Shown one piece after another: positions 54,947 through 64,000 of a DNA stretch of 64,000 nt. Both the position numbers and the translations under genes were made by a program. The notes beneath the pieces were generated by a model. That model did no database searches, was not told the origin of the DNA, and saw only the letters and a list, made by a program, of their open reading frames with translations. The stretch is from Betaproteobacteria bacterium (GTDB lineage Bacteria; Pseudomonadota; Gammaproteobacteria; Burkholderiales; SG8-41). The stretch is from the NCBI GenBank assembly GCA_028291945.1, contig JAQGNH010000343.1:1-64000 (forward strand), given 5' to 3'. How positions within the stretch are numbered: the first letter of the stretch is position 1; each line of letters starts with the position of its first letter.

Positions 54947-56383
54947 ATGGGCAAGATCACGGGATTCATGGAGTTCGAGCGGCTCGCGGAAACGTACGAG
55001 CCGCCACAGGAACGCGTCACGCATTGGCGTGAATTTGTTGCGCGGTTAGCGGACGAGCACGCAGGGGTCCAAGGCGCACGCTGCATGGACTGCGGGACAC
55101 CGTTCTGCATGAGCGGATGTCCTGTCAACAACATCATTCCGGACTGGAATGATCTGGTCTATCGGCAAGACTGGAAAACCGCGATCGATACGCTGCATTC
55201 GACGAACAACTTTCCGGAATTCACGGGTCGGGTCTGTCCCGCGCCTTGCGAAGCTGCGTGCACACTGAACATCAACAATGACCCGGTCGGAATCAAATCG
55301 ATAGAGCATGCAATCGGCGACAAGGCCTGGGAGATGGGGTGGGTCGCCGCGAGACCCCCTGAGCGCAAGACGGGCAAGCGCGTTGCGGTAATCGGATCGG
55401 GACCTGCAGGCCTTGCAGCCGCACAGCAACTCGCGCGCGCAGGTCACGCAGTTGTTGTTTTTGAGAAGGCGGATCGTATCGGCGGGCTGCTGCGATACGG
55501 TATTCCCGACTTCAAGATGGAGAAGCATCTCATTGATCGGCGCGTCGAGCAGATGGCCGCCGAAGGTGTCGAGTTCCGCGTGAACCAGCATGTGGGTGGG
55601 AATGTCGACTCGCGTCAGCTTGCGTCTGAATTCGACGCGCTCGTGCTCGCTGGGGGCGCGGAATATCCGCGCGATTTACCAGTCCCTGGACGCGAGCTTG
55701 CTGGGGTTCATTTCGCCATGGAGTTTCTGCCGCAACAGAATAAGGTGGTCGCCGGGGACCGCGTCGAAAATCAAATCCTCGCCACGGACAAGCATGTCAT
55801 CGTGATCGGCGGTGGTGATACCGGGTCCGACTGTGTCGGAACGTCTAACCGCCACAGCGCTAAATCTGTAACCCAGTTCGAGCTACTGCCCGCGCCACCC
55901 GAACAGGAAAACAAGCCCCTGGTATGGCCGTACTGGCCCGTCAAGCTGCGCAGTTCCAGCTCGCACGAGGAAGGCTGCCAGCGTGATTGGGCCGTCGCAA
56001 CCAAGCACTTCGAGGGGCACGGCGGCACAGTCGAAAAGCTCGTCGCCGCCCGAGTCGCGTGGCAAAAAGAGCCCAATGGCCAGATGGTGATGCGTGAGGT
56101 ACCAGGCAGCGAGTTCGAGATGAAAGCAGACCTCGTCCTGCTTGCAATGGGTTTCCTTGGTCCCGTGCAGGGTGGCCTGCTCGAGGCACTCGCGGTCAAC
56201 AAAGACCCGCGGGGCAACGTTGCGGCTGACACTGACAGCTATCGTACGTCGCTTCCGAAAGTCTTTGCAGCTGGAGATATGCGTCGTGGCCAGTCGCTGG
56301 TAGTTTGGGCAATCCGCGAGGGACGCCAGTGCGCGCGCGCAGTCGACGAGTTCCTCATGGGGTGCTCGGAGCTGCCGCGATAA
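54947..56383 (+). CDS. gltD: Glutamate synthase small subunit
   Basis: GltD feeds NADPH electrons to GltB. The 478-residue protein has N-terminal Fe-S cysteine clusters ([37 protein letters not shown]), the FAD motif [21 protein letters not shown] (about 143-163) and the NADPH motif [20 protein letters not shown] (about 284-303). [13 protein letters not shown] at the N-terminus is the family hallmark, supporting ATG 54947. The C-terminal FAD block is [20 protein letters not shown]. hemE starts 3 bases after its stop. Confidence 0.97.
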   Translation: MGKITGFMEFERLAETYEPPQERVTHWREFVARLADEHAGVQGARCMDCGTPFCMSGCPVNNIIPDWNDLVYRQDWKTAIDTLHSTNNFPEFTGRVCPAPCEAACTLNINNDPVGIKSIEHAIGDKAWEMGWVAARPPERKTGKRVAVIGSGPAGLAAAQQLARAGHAVVVFEKADRIGGLLRYGIPDFKMEKHLIDRRVEQMAAEGVEFRVNQHVGGNVDSRQLASEFDALVLAGGAEYPRDLPVPGRELAGVHFAMEFLPQQNKVVAGDRVENQILATDKHVIVIGGGDTGSDCVGTSNRHSAKSVTQFELLPAPPEQENKPLVWPYWPVKLRSSSSHEEGCQRDWAVATKHFEGHGGTVEKLVAARVAWQKEPNGQMVMREVPGSEFEMKADLVLLAMGFLGPVQGGLLEALAVNKDPRGNVAADTDSYRTSLPKVFAAGDMRRGQSLVVWAIREGRQCARAVDEFLMGCSELPR

Positions 56384-56386
56384 CTT

Positions 56387-57448
56387 GTGGCCAAGCTCCG
56401 GAATGACGCGCTGATCAAGGCGCTGTTGCGCCAACCGACGCCATACACTCCCGTCTGGATCATGCGCCAGGCGGGGCGTTATCTCCCCGAGTACAACGAA
56501 ACCCGGTCACGCGCCGGGAGCTTTCTCGCGCTCGCGAAAAATCCAGACCTTGCCACTGAAGTTACGTTGCAGCCCTTGGCGCGGTTTGCCCTCGACGCTG
56601 CTATTTTGTTCTCGGACATCCTAACTGTTCCGGACGCTATGGGGCTCGGTCTGTATTTTGTTGAGGGTGAGGGCCCCAAGTTTGAGCGTCCCCTGCGTGA
56701 CGAATGGGAAATTCGCAATCTGTTTGTCCCCGACCCAAACGAACATCTGCGATACGTCTTGGATGCCGTCGCTCAGATCCGGCGCGCGCTCGACAGCCGC
56801 GTTCCTCTGATAGGCTTTTCCGGGAGTCCCTTTACCCTGGCATGTTATATGGTGGACGGCGGCGCAAGCGCTGACTTCCGTCTGACCAAAGCTATGATGT
56901 ACAGCCGCCCAGACCTACTTCACCAGATCTTGTCAATCAACGCTCGCGCAGTTACGGCCTACTTGAACGCACAGATCGAAGCAGGTGCACAGACGGTGAT
57001 GCTGTTCGATACGTGGGGCGGTTCTCTGACCGGTTCGGCGTACCGTGAGTATTCGCTCACTTACATGGAACAAGTCGTTGGCGGCCTGCTGCGTTGGCAA
57101 AATGGGGACCGCGTGCCGAACATCATATTTACGAAGGGCGGCGGGGCGTGGCTCGAGGACATTGCTGCGATCGGCACAGATGCGGTGGGATTGGATTGGA
57201 CTACGGATATGACCGCGGCCCGACTGCGCGTCGGCGATCGCGTCGCGCTCCAAGGTAATCTGGACCCGGGGGTCCTGTTCGGTTCGCCGGAAAGAATTCG
57301 AACCGAAGTGCAGGCGGTGCTGCAAGGATACGGTATCGGCACCGGGCATGTGTTCAACCTGGGGCACGGGATTTCGCAATACACAGACCCCGATAACGTG
57401 GGCCTCCTTGTGAATGCGGTCCATGATCTCAGCCGAGCGAACCACTGA
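56387..57448 (+). CDS. hemE: Uroporphyrinogen decarboxylase
   Basis: HemE converts uroporphyrinogen III to coproporphyrinogen III, the substrate of HemF. The 353-residue protein shows the two family signatures: [15 protein letters not shown] (22-36) and [12 protein letters not shown] (75-86, with the catalytic aspartate D77). [19 protein letters not shown] and [18 protein letters not shown] are also conserved. The start is GTG 56387, three bases after gltD; alignment of [20 protein letters not shown] with relatives supports it. The 319-bp region downstream holds no gene. Confidence 0.97.
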   Translation: MAKLRNDALIKALLRQPTPYTPVWIMRQAGRYLPEYNETRSRAGSFLALAKNPDLATEVTLQPLARFALDAAILFSDILTVPDAMGLGLYFVEGEGPKFERPLRDEWEIRNLFVPDPNEHLRYVLDAVAQIRRALDSRVPLIGFSGSPFTLACYMVDGGASADFRLTKAMMYSRPDLLHQILSINARAVTAYLNAQIEAGAQTVMLFDTWGGSLTGSAYREYSLTYMEQVVGGLLRWQNGDRVPNIIFTKGGGAWLEDIAAIGTDAVGLDWTTDMTAARLRVGDRVALQGNLDPGVLFGSPERIRTEVQAVLQGYGIGTGHVFNLGHGISQYTDPDNVGLLVNAVHDLSRANH

Positions 57449-57767
57449 TCATGGTGACGCGCTCAAGCAGCTTATGCACAGAACGCTCTTGGGCAAAGGT
57501 TTTCGCCCGGTCATAACTACCACTTTGAACTGGGCCTCTAAGCTACTGTTTTTGCTGTAGGTTCTAGGCTGTTGGCGGCGGCGCATCAAGCGTTGAATAG
57601 CAGTATCAGAAGTCGCCCAGCGGCTAAGGCTAAAACCATCAACATACATATCCACAGCTGCCTGTGAACAACCCGCAAATCGAGCGCTGCGGCAGCGGGT
57701 TGAGCCCCATTGTTCGAAGCCGCGATAAGTATCGCGTCTAAGTCACGAACGCTTTTCGGCTGGTTCA
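57449..57767. other. Gene-free hemE-priA region with DnaA-box-like sites
   Basis: No credible coding frame is visible on either strand. Three 9-mers resemble DnaA boxes: TTATGCACA (57472-57480) fits TTWTNCACA exactly; ATATCCACA (57648-57656) differs at the first base; TGTGAACAA (57663-57671), read as TTGTTCACA on the minus strand, differs at one position. The last two lie 6 bases apart. The region presumably also contains the priA promoter. Confidence 0.4.
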
Positions 57768-59945
57768 ATGAAAATCGTGCGGGTCGGGCTCGATGTACCC
57801 GTAGGGCAGACTTTCGACTATTTGTCATGCGACGCTGGGGTTGGCGACGTAGGGTCTCGGGTGCTCGTGCAGTTCGGCAAGCGCGCGATGATCGGTATCG
57901 TGCTTGAAGTGCAGGATAGCTCTGAGGTACCCGCCACTCGGCTCAAACAAGTCGTACGGCTCCTCAGAGACACACCCGCATTGAGCCACGAGGACTTGCG
58001 CTTGCTGCGGTTCGCAAGCCAGTACTACCACTATCCAATGGGGCAGGTGGTTGTTAGCGCGTTGCCTCAGCGGCTTAGGCGCGTCGGCAAATGCATTCCT
58101 GCTGAAACGGACTATGCGCTCACAAAGGTCGGATTGGAGGCGCAAGTCGACCAGCTCCCGACACGCGCACGGGCTCGACGCAAGTTGTTGCTCGCCTGCC
58201 AAGCCCAGAGCGTGCTGAGTTCAGCTGATGTGCAGCGGCTGTCTCCCGCAGAGCGCAAGGCACTCAATGCTTTCGTTGCCGTTGGCTGGCTTGAACGACG
58301 CGCGCGCGAAAGCGCTGCTCCTGCGCAGTCCTATGCCGCGCTCCCCGGTCTGCCGCTAACCCCACGGCAATCCGATGCGGTTGAGTCGCTTCTCGGTGCG
58401 CTCGGGCAGTTTCGAGCTTTCCTGCTCCGTGGGGTAACGGGGAGCGGCAAGACGGAGGTCTATCTGCGTGCGGCGGCGGCAGCAGTAGCGCGCGGCACGC
58501 AAGTGCTGTTGCTCGTACCGGAAATTGCGCTCACACCGCAGTTGGAAGCAACGGTTGGGGAGCGATTTCCCGACGTTCGTATCAGCAGCTTGCACAGCGG
58601 TCTGAACGAGACCGAGCGCCTGCGAAACTGGCTTGCGGCATACACGGGCGAGGCGCGCATTGTTCTCGGGACCCGCCTCGCCATATTCACGCCTTTGCCG
58701 AATCTCGGCTTGATCGTCGTCGACGAAGAGCACGACGCTTCGTTCAAGCAAAGCGAAGGGTTCTGTTATTCAGCGCGTGACTTGGCCGTTGTACGAGCGA
58801 GTCAGCGCGGTGTGCCGGTGGTGCTCGGCTCCGCGACGCCTTCGCTGGAAACCTATTACAACGCAAAGGTCGGGCGTTACACACTTTTGGAGTTACCCAC
58901 GCGGATCAATGCCCGGCCGCCGAGCATCGCATCTATCCCTCTGCGCGGCGTTCACGCGGCGGATGGGCTCTCGCCGCAGCTTCTAGAGGCCGTTGCAAAA
59001 CGTTTGGCGCGCGGCGATCAGACGCTCATTTTCATAAACCGGCGCGGATTTGCGCCCGTGCTGATGTGTCACAGCTGCGGCTGGCTGTCCGGTTGTCACC
59101 GCTGTTCTGCGCAGCTTGTCCTGCACCTGCCTGCGCGCGAGCTTCGTTGCCATCATTGCGGGTATCGGGCACCGGTGCCACAAGCGTGCCCGGAGTGCGG
59201 AAATCCGGCTCTCGCACCCCTCGGACAGGGCACACAGCGTATCGAAGCTGCGCTTGCGCAGCATTTTCCGGCCGCCCGCATCTTGCGCATTGACCGGGAC
59301 ACGACCCGGCGCAAGCATTCTTGGAACGATATGCGGGATCGCATCCGTTCACGGGAAGTGGATATCCTGGTCGGCACCCAGATCCTCGCCAAAGGGCACG
59401 ATTTTCCGCATCTGGCGCTGGTAGGAGTGTTGAACGCAGACGCGATGCTCTACAGCGCCGACTTTCGTGCGTCCGAGCGCCTGTACGCTTTGCTCACACA
59501 AGTTTCCGGGCGCGCGGGTAGAGGGGACGCCCACGGCGAAGTCCTTATTCAAACGGAATTTCCCGAGCATCCTCTGTACAGCGCACTGCGCGCTCAAGAT
59601 CTAGAAAGGTTCGCCGAAGGCCTGCTCGCGGATCGGCGACGGGCGGGATTCCCGCCCTTCGTCCACCAGGCTCTATTGCGTGCAGAGGCGACTAAAGTCG
59701 AATTGGCTCTCGCATTTCTCGAACACGCGAAAGAGATCGGTCGCGTCCTCGGTGGCGTCGACCTCTACGACGCAGTACCAGCACCAATGGTAAGGCTGGC
59801 CGGTCGTGAACGGGCGCAGCTCCTGGTGCAGTCGACGTCGCGGCCCGCCCTACACAGATTCCTTGCAACATGGCGTGACTTGCTCGAAAAAAGCAAATCG
59901 CGCGCAGCCCGTTGGACACTCGAAGTCGATCCGCTCGAGCTCTGA
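57768..59945 (+). CDS. priA: Primosomal protein N' (replication restart helicase)
   Basis: PriA reloads the replisome at stalled forks. The 725-residue protein has the N-terminal 3'-OH-binding domain (about 1-105), the winged-helix region, and helicase motifs Walker A GVTGSGKTEVYL (about 224-235), DEEH in LIVVDEEHDASFKQSEGFCY, ATPSLETYY and the C-terminal helicase core VDILVGTQILAKGHDFPHLA. The zinc-binding insertion has the cysteines CHSCGWLSGCHRC, RCHHCG and CPECG. ATG 57768 fits the family start MKIVRVGLDVPVGQTFDYL. It follows hemE, a common betaproteobacterial order. Confidence 0.96.
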   Translation: MKIVRVGLDVPVGQTFDYLSCDAGVGDVGSRVLVQFGKRAMIGIVLEVQDSSEVPATRLKQVVRLLRDTPALSHEDLRLLRFASQYYHYPMGQVVVSALPQRLRRVGKCIPAETDYALTKVGLEAQVDQLPTRARARRKLLLACQAQSVLSSADVQRLSPAERKALNAFVAVGWLERRARESAAPAQSYAALPGLPLTPRQSDAVESLLGALGQFRAFLLRGVTGSGKTEVYLRAAAAAVARGTQVLLLVPEIALTPQLEATVGERFPDVRISSLHSGLNETERLRNWLAAYTGEARIVLGTRLAIFTPLPNLGLIVVDEEHDASFKQSEGFCYSARDLAVVRASQRGVPVVLGSATPSLETYYNAKVGRYTLLELPTRINARPPSIASIPLRGVHAADGLSPQLLEAVAKRLARGDQTLIFINRRGFAPVLMCHSCGWLSGCHRCSAQLVLHLPARELRCHHCGYRAPVPQACPECGNPALAPLGQGTQRIEAALAQHFPAARILRIDRDTTRRKHSWNDMRDRIRSREVDILVGTQILAKGHDFPHLALVGVLNADAMLYSADFRASERLYALLTQVSGRAGRGDAHGEVLIQTEFPEHPLYSALRAQDLERFAEGLLADRRRAGFPPFVHQALLRAEATKVELALAFLEHAKEIGRVLGGVDLYDAVPAPMVRLAGRERAQLLVQSTSRPALHRFLATWRDLLEKSKSRAARWTLEVDPLEL

Positions 59946-59973
59946 GCACCGGCGCCGCCCCTGTTTGTACTGA

Positions 59974-59979
59974 TAAAAT
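59974..59979 (+). promoter_or_regulatory. Possible -10 box upstream of argS
   Basis: TAAAAT within TGTACTGATAAAATTCCGCG lies 29 bases after the priA stop and about 130 bases before argS. It is the only AT-rich hexamer in this 167-bp gap that looks like a -10 element; the -35 is not clear. Confidence 0.35.
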
Positions 59980-60112
59980 TCCGCGTTTTCCCCCAATCCC
60001 ATTCCCGATGCGGACCCTCCATGACCATCCAGCTGAATGCGTGACTCCCTGGATAGAGCATGCCGGGTTGAAAACCGTGTCACGCACTCGCGTAAAGACC
60101 CCGCGCATTTAA

Positions 60113-61903
60113 GTGCGGCCGAAAACTCCGGATCGACCAAGATTGACATCAGTTTCTGAGGTGCACAGCGTACCTACAACGAGCGCACGGGGGATCTGCG
60201 CAGAGCTAATACGACAGGCGTTGGCGCAAGCGTGGCCCGACGGCAGCAATTCGGACGTCGTCCTCGACCGACCCAAGGACCTGCGACACGGGGACTACGC
60301 TTGCAACGTCGCGCTACAGCTCGCGCGCACGCTAAAACGCTCGCCACGCGAAATCGCAAACGCGATCGTGGCAGCCATTCCACCCTCTTCATACGTGGAA
60401 AAGGCTGAGGTCGCCGGGGCAGGCTTCATCAACCTCTTTCTGAAGCGCTCGTTCAAGCAACAGATCGTCGCCGAAGTACTGCAACGAGGCGTACAGTTCG
60501 GCAGTCTCGAGCTGGGTCAGGGTCAGAATATCCAGGTGGAGTTTGTGTCGGCCAATCCGACGGGCCCCGTGCACGTCGGGCATGGACGCGGTGCCGCGTA
60601 TGGCGCAAGCCTCGCGAACATATTGACGACAGCCGGCTTTCGGGTTGCACGCGAATATTACGTCAATGACGCGGGACGACAGATGGACATCCTCGCGCTG
60701 TCGACATGGCTGCGGTATCTGGAGCTTGCGGCTGAGGGTATCCCTTTTCCACCCAATGCTTATCAGGGCGAGTACGTGCGTACGATGGCTCAGGCGATGG
60801 CGCACGCACACGGCACACGATTTGTCAGGCCCGCTCAGGAATTAACGCGCGGCGTGTTGCACGCCTCGGACCCGGAAGCTTATCTCGATGCGCTGATTGC
60901 TCAGGCAAAATCGATGCTAGGCGCCGATTACGACTACGTCCATAGCTACGCTCTCAGCGAACAGCTCGCTGACTGCCGCGACGATCTGACTGAATTCGGT
61001 GTCGTTTTCGATAACTGGTTTTCCGAGCGCTCATTGTTCGATTCCGGGCTTGTCGAGCGCGTCGTAAACAGGCTCGCCGAAAGCGGGCATACCTACACGA
61101 AAGACGGAGCACTGTGGTTTCGCTCGACGCAATTTGGTGATGAAAAGGATCGCGTGGTCCGACGTGAGAATGGCCAGTACACGTACTTCGCTTCGGATAT
61201 CGCATATCACCTCAACAAATTCGAGCGTGGTTATGACCTGGTGATCAACGTCTGGGGCGCCGATCACCACGGTTACATCGCCCGAGTCAAAGGCGCGCTC
61301 GAGGCACTCGGCTTGAACCAGGAGCAGCTGAGCATCTCACTGGTGCAATTCGCTGTCCTTTATCGCCAGGGCGAAAAGGTATCTATGTCCACGCGCGCGG
61401 GAGAATTCGTGACACTGCGCGAGCTTCGGCACGAAGTCGGTAACGATGCAGCACGCTTCTTCTACGTATTGCGCAAGAGCGATCAGCACCTTGATTTCGA
61501 TCTCGATCTGGCGAAATCCCAAAGCAACGAAAACCCGGTTTACTACATCCAATATGCGCATGCGCGTGTATGCAGCCTACTCGACCAATGGGGCGGCGAC
61601 GTGTCCCGCTTGTGGCAAGCGGATACTTTCACGCTCGACTCGGAGCATGAGCTTGCGCTACTCGAAAAAATGATTTCGTATCCGGATATCGCTGAAAGCG
61701 CCGCCCGCGAGTACGCGCCGCACCTTATTGCTTTTTATTTGAAGGAGCTCGCCGGCGATTTTCATAGCTATTACAACGCGACGCGTATTCTGGTTGACGA
61801 GGAACCGGTCAAACTGGCGCGTCTTGCGCTTGCGACAGCCGTGCGCCAGGTGCTCCGTAACGGGCTCACCCTGTTGGGTGTGTCAGCGCCTGAAAAAATG
61901 TAA
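60113..61903 (+). CDS. argS: Arginyl-tRNA synthetase
   Basis: A class I synthetase of about 596 residues. The N-terminal Add-1 domain (about 20-120) precedes the HIGH motif, here HVGH in ANPTGPVHVGHGRGAAYG (about 149-166). The KMSKS counterpart is KVSMS in GEKVSMSTRAGEFVTL, the weak form usual in ArgS. The DALR anticodon-binding domain is C-terminal (ENPVYYIQYAHARVCSLLDQ onward). The start is uncertain: GTG 60113 gives a non-conserved N-terminus, TTG 60143 or GTG 60161 would also fit, and none has a strong ribosome-binding site. The SPOR gene follows after 9 bp. Confidence 0.95.
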   Translation: MRPKTPDRPRLTSVSEVHSVPTTSARGICAELIRQALAQAWPDGSNSDVVLDRPKDLRHGDYACNVALQLARTLKRSPREIANAIVAAIPPSSYVEKAEVAGAGFINLFLKRSFKQQIVAEVLQRGVQFGSLELGQGQNIQVEFVSANPTGPVHVGHGRGAAYGASLANILTTAGFRVAREYYVNDAGRQMDILALSTWLRYLELAAEGIPFPPNAYQGEYVRTMAQAMAHAHGTRFVRPAQELTRGVLHASDPEAYLDALIAQAKSMLGADYDYVHSYALSEQLADCRDDLTEFGVVFDNWFSERSLFDSGLVERVVNRLAESGHTYTKDGALWFRSTQFGDEKDRVVRRENGQYTYFASDIAYHLNKFERGYDLVINVWGADHHGYIARVKGALEALGLNQEQLSISLVQFAVLYRQGEKVSMSTRAGEFVTLRELRHEVGNDAARFFYVLRKSDQHLDFDLDLAKSQSNENPVYYIQYAHARVCSLLDQWGGDVSRLWQADTFTLDSEHELALLEKMISYPDIAESAAREYAPHLIAFYLKELAGDFHSYYNATRILVDEEPVKLARLALATAVRQVLRNGLTLLGVSAPEKM

Positions 61904-61912
61904 GATAGCCCG

Positions 61913-62509
61913 ATGTCGAAGGACTATAAGGGTAACGAGCGCCGACGCTCAGGGCGTGGCAAGGGCAGCTCTCTTCTTACAGGTATTCTGATCGGCCTCA
62001 TACTCGGGCTCGCTGTGGCTTTAGGCGTAGCGTGGTACATCAACAAGATGCCGAGTCCGTTTTCATCGCGAACGACGCAACCGAGCAAGGCCGAATCGCC
62101 CAAAGCACCGCCAAGCCAAACTGCGAAAATCGAAGAGAAGGCGGCGAAGACGGAAGATGGGAAACCGCGCTTCGATTTTTACAAGATTCTGCCGGGCGCC
62201 GAAGAGGCCGCACCGGAGAAAGCCCCCAAACCCTTGCAGAAGGGGTCAACGGGGGGCGTTAATGAGGCGTTCTTTCTGCAGGCAGGCGCGTTCCAGAACG
62301 CCCCTGACGCCGATAACCTCAAAGCTCGGCTTGCGCTCCTCGGCGTGGAGGCCAGCATCGAGACGACTACGCTGCCGGAGAAAGGTGTGTGGCATCGCGT
62401 GCGCATGGGTCCGTACACGAGCGTGGAAGAACTCAATCGCATCCGCGACACTCTCAAGCAGAATGGCGTTCAAACAACGCTCGTCAAAGCGCGCGAGACT
62501 GAACGCTGA
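61913..62509 (+). CDS. SPOR-domain cell division protein (FtsN-like)
   Basis: A 198-residue bitopic protein. A basic cytoplasmic start (MSKDYKGNERRRSGRGKGSS) leads into one membrane segment (LLTGILIGLILGLAVALGVAW, about 21-41), then a Pro/Lys/Glu-rich periplasmic linker and a short segment RFDFYKILPGAEE that resembles the FtsN essential helix region. The C-terminal SPOR domain (about 118-193: AFFLQAGAFQNAPDADNLKA, HRVRMGPYTSVEELNRIRDT) binds denuded glycan at the septum. The argS-SPOR-dsbA order is common in betaproteobacteria. The family label is secure; calling it FtsN is inference. Confidence 0.9.
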   Translation: MSKDYKGNERRRSGRGKGSSLLTGILIGLILGLAVALGVAWYINKMPSPFSSRTTQPSKAESPKAPPSQTAKIEEKAAKTEDGKPRFDFYKILPGAEEAAPEKAPKPLQKGSTGGVNEAFFLQAGAFQNAPDADNLKARLALLGVEASIETTTLPEKGVWHRVRMGPYTSVEELNRIRDTLKQNGVQTTLVKARETER

Positions 62510-62541
62510 AACCTCAAGATACGGAATCACGGAGTAACGAC

Positions 62542-63198
62542 ATGCAACGTTTTGCAAGCTGGCTGCGCCTGGTCACAGCCTTGATATGGCTGTCCGTATC
62601 CGTCACGGCCGCCGCCCAGGTGGCAGGAAAAGACTTCCAGCTTATCAATCCACCTCAGCCCACAGAGAGCGGCAACAAAATCGAGGTGATCGAGTTCTTC
62701 TCGTACGCGTGCCCGCACTGCCATTCACTGCAGCCGTCGCTCGCGGCGTGGCTCAAACGTAAACCCGCTGATGTGGAATTCCGGCGTATTCCTGCCGTGT
62801 TTCAGGACAACTGGATCCCATTTGCGCGAATCTTTTACACGCTCGACGCCATGGGCCTGGTGGACAAACTTCATCATGACGTGTTCGCCGCCATACACGA
62901 TCAGAGGGTACGTCTTCAGGAACCCAAAGTGCTGTTTGACTGGGTAGCGTCCAAAGGCGTCGACAAGCAGAAGTTCATCGATACCTATAACTCGTTTTCC
63001 GTACAAAGCCGCACTCAAAGGGCAACGGACGTAACGCGCCGCTATAACGTGCCCTTTACACCGGCTATCGTCGTCGACGGGCGGTATCTCACAGGGCCCT
63101 CCATGACTGCAACTGGCAATGCTGTCGACTACGACCGCTTTTTCAAAGTGCTCGACCAGATAATAGCGAGCGCTCGTAAAAACCACTCAGCGAAGTGA
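62542..63198 (+). CDS. dsbA: Thiol:disulfide interchange protein DsbA
   Basis: A periplasmic oxidase that introduces disulfides into exported proteins. The 218-residue protein has a signal peptide (to about residue 26, VTAAAQ), the catalytic C57-P-H-C60 in FFSYACPHCHSLQP, the classic DsbA sequence, a helical insertion (about 105-170) and the cis-proline loop in NVPFTPAIVVDGRYLTGP. It follows the SPOR gene by 32 bp and overlaps the next dsbA-like gene by 4 bases. Likely clients in this window include LptD. Confidence 0.95.
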   Translation: MQRFASWLRLVTALIWLSVSVTAAAQVAGKDFQLINPPQPTESGNKIEVIEFFSYACPHCHSLQPSLAAWLKRKPADVEFRRIPAVFQDNWIPFARIFYTLDAMGLVDKLHHDVFAAIHDQRVRLQEPKVLFDWVASKGVDKQKFIDTYNSFSVQSRTQRATDVTRRYNVPFTPAIVVDGRYLTGPSMTATGNAVDYDRFFKVLDQIIASARKNHSAK

Positions 63199-63863
63199 GT
63201 CCAGACCGAACAAGCGCGAGGTGGAGTTGCGCGCTCACCTGGATCTTTTTTTTCCTTATTGCGAACGGTTGCATCCCGACCGCTGACGCACAGCAGCCGC
63301 GGGTCAATTACGAGTACCGGCTCATCCCGCCGCAATTGTCGGCGACCGGTGAGCGGATCGAGGTCGTCGAATTTTTCTGGTACGGCTGCCCGTACTGCAA
63401 TCAGTTGCAGCCTTTCCTCGAAAGCTGGCTGCAGCGCAAGCCTGCAGATGTTGAACTGAGGCGTATCCCCGCCGTTTTTCGTGAGAGCTGGATGCCCTAT
63501 GCCAGGCTTTATTACACTCTCGAAGCGCTCGATGAGCTCGGTCGCCTCCATCAGGAGGTTTACCGGACCCATCATCTCGAGCACGAGAATCTGAACTCAG
63601 CCGAACGCAGTGCGGATTGGGCTGCTCGCCACTTGATAGACCGCACGACCTGGCTGGCAGTCTACAACTCTCCTCAAATCGATGAAAAAGTACGGCGAGC
63701 CATTGCCGACACCCGGGCGTATTCGGTCCAAGGCACCCCGTCCTTAGTCGTCAACGGCCGTTATATCACTTCAACGGGAATGACGGAGACGGTCTCGGGT
63801 GTCATTCCGATTCTCGACGAACTGATTCGCCTCGCGCGTGAGCAACGCACGCTGGGCAAGTGA
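63195..63863 (+). CDS. Second DsbA-type thiol oxidoreductase (CPYC)
   Basis: A 222-residue paralogue of the preceding protein. It has a signal peptide (CALTWIFFFLIANG, cleavage probably after TADA near residue 32) and the same fold, with C65-P-Y-C68 in FFWYGCPYCNQLQP, RKPADVELRRIPAVFRESW and the cis-proline in VQGTPSLVVNGRYITST. The dipeptide PY in place of PH implies a less oxidising redox potential. The signal region contains IANGC, but it does not match the lipobox well. GTG 63195 overlaps the dsbA stop. About half of the residues around the active site and central strands are shared with the upstream gene, so this is a tandem duplication that has diverged. Confidence 0.9.
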   Translation: MSPDRTSARWSCALTWIFFFLIANGCIPTADAQQPRVNYEYRLIPPQLSATGERIEVVEFFWYGCPYCNQLQPFLESWLQRKPADVELRRIPAVFRESWMPYARLYYTLEALDELGRLHQEVYRTHHLEHENLNSAERSADWAARHLIDRTTWLAVYNSPQIDEKVRRAIADTRAYSVQGTPSLVVNGRYITSTGMTETVSGVIPILDELIRLAREQRTLGK

Positions 63864-63884
63864 CACGCCATCGTCAATCGCGCA

Positions 63885-64000
63885 ATGCGCGTGTTCATCA
63901 CAGGTGCATCATCTGGATTGGGTCGCGCTTTGGCTGCGCGCTACGCGGCGCGTGGTGCATCGCTTGGTCTGGTTGCGCGCCGACGTGCCGAGCTCGAAGC
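63885..64000 (+). CDS. Short-chain dehydrogenase/reductase, C-terminus beyond the window
   Basis: The frame from ATG 63885 encodes MRVFITGASSGLGRALAARY and then AARGASLGLVARRRAELE before the right edge cuts it. TGASSGLG (6-13) is the TGxxxGxG coenzyme motif of classical SDRs, and ARR after the second strand suggests NADP(H) preference. It begins 21 bp after the second dsbA-like gene. Substrate and full length cannot be judged from 38 residues. Confidence 0.85.
   Translation, partial: MRVFITGASSGLGRALAARYAARGASLGLVARRRAELE

Overview
The window is a stretch of GC-rich bacterial chromosome whose gene order points to a betaproteobacterium (Burkholderiales/Nitrosomonadales type). The clearest signs are pilMNOPQ-aroK-aroB-dgt-gltB-gltD-hemE-priA-argS, a System II cytochrome c maturation pair (resB-ccsA) beside cytochrome c4 and engB-hemB, and amgK-murU divergent from lptD-surA-pdxA-rsmA. 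Nearly all of it is core housekeeping DNA. I saw no insertion sequence, prophage, CRISPR array or rRNA.

The first 3.4 kb differ from the rest and look like a decaying accessory island. It holds the start of an OmpA-like gene, a LysM/peptidoglycan-binding gene that has lost a clear start, the frameshifted 3' remnant of an SRAP (YedK-type) gene, a small membrane-protein gene broken at a run of five C, and a DUF5615/MerR-DUF433 toxin-antitoxin pair. It ends at the 3' side of a tRNA-Ala(CGC) gene, which is where tRNA-targeted islands normally sit.

From 3.5 to 14.5 kb lie lgt, ilvD, a bacterial voltage-gated sodium channel gene interrupted by one in-frame TAG, a DUF255 protein, a small cytochrome c and a complete branched-chain amino acid type ABC transporter with an intercistronic terminator. 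From 14.5 to 24 kb the minus strand carries amgK-murU-pepP-ubiH-dusB-fis-purH-purD-hemF. From 24 to 33.2 kb the plus strand carries lptD-surA-pdxA-rsmA and thiD-thiE-hemL, with gloA and a rubredoxin gene on the minus strand between them. From 33.2 to 42 kb are ccsA-resB-cytochrome c4 (minus), engB and hemB (plus), and mrcA plus a conserved unknown gene (minus). Between engB and hemB the minus strand encodes a probable small RNA with a CUCCUCCC loop and two Rho-independent terminators; its promoter shares a -10 box with the probable hemB promoter.

From 42 to 64 kb the plus strand carries the type IV pilus assembly operon, shikimate genes, dgt, glutamate synthase, hemE, priA, argS, a SPOR protein and two tandem DsbA-type thiol oxidoreductases; an SDR gene runs off the right edge. 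Recurring themes are tetrapyrrole synthesis (hemF, hemL, hemB, hemE) with cytochrome c assembly, envelope building and recycling (lgt, amgK/murU, lptD, surA, mrcA, dsbA), and tightly overlapping stop/start codons within operons.
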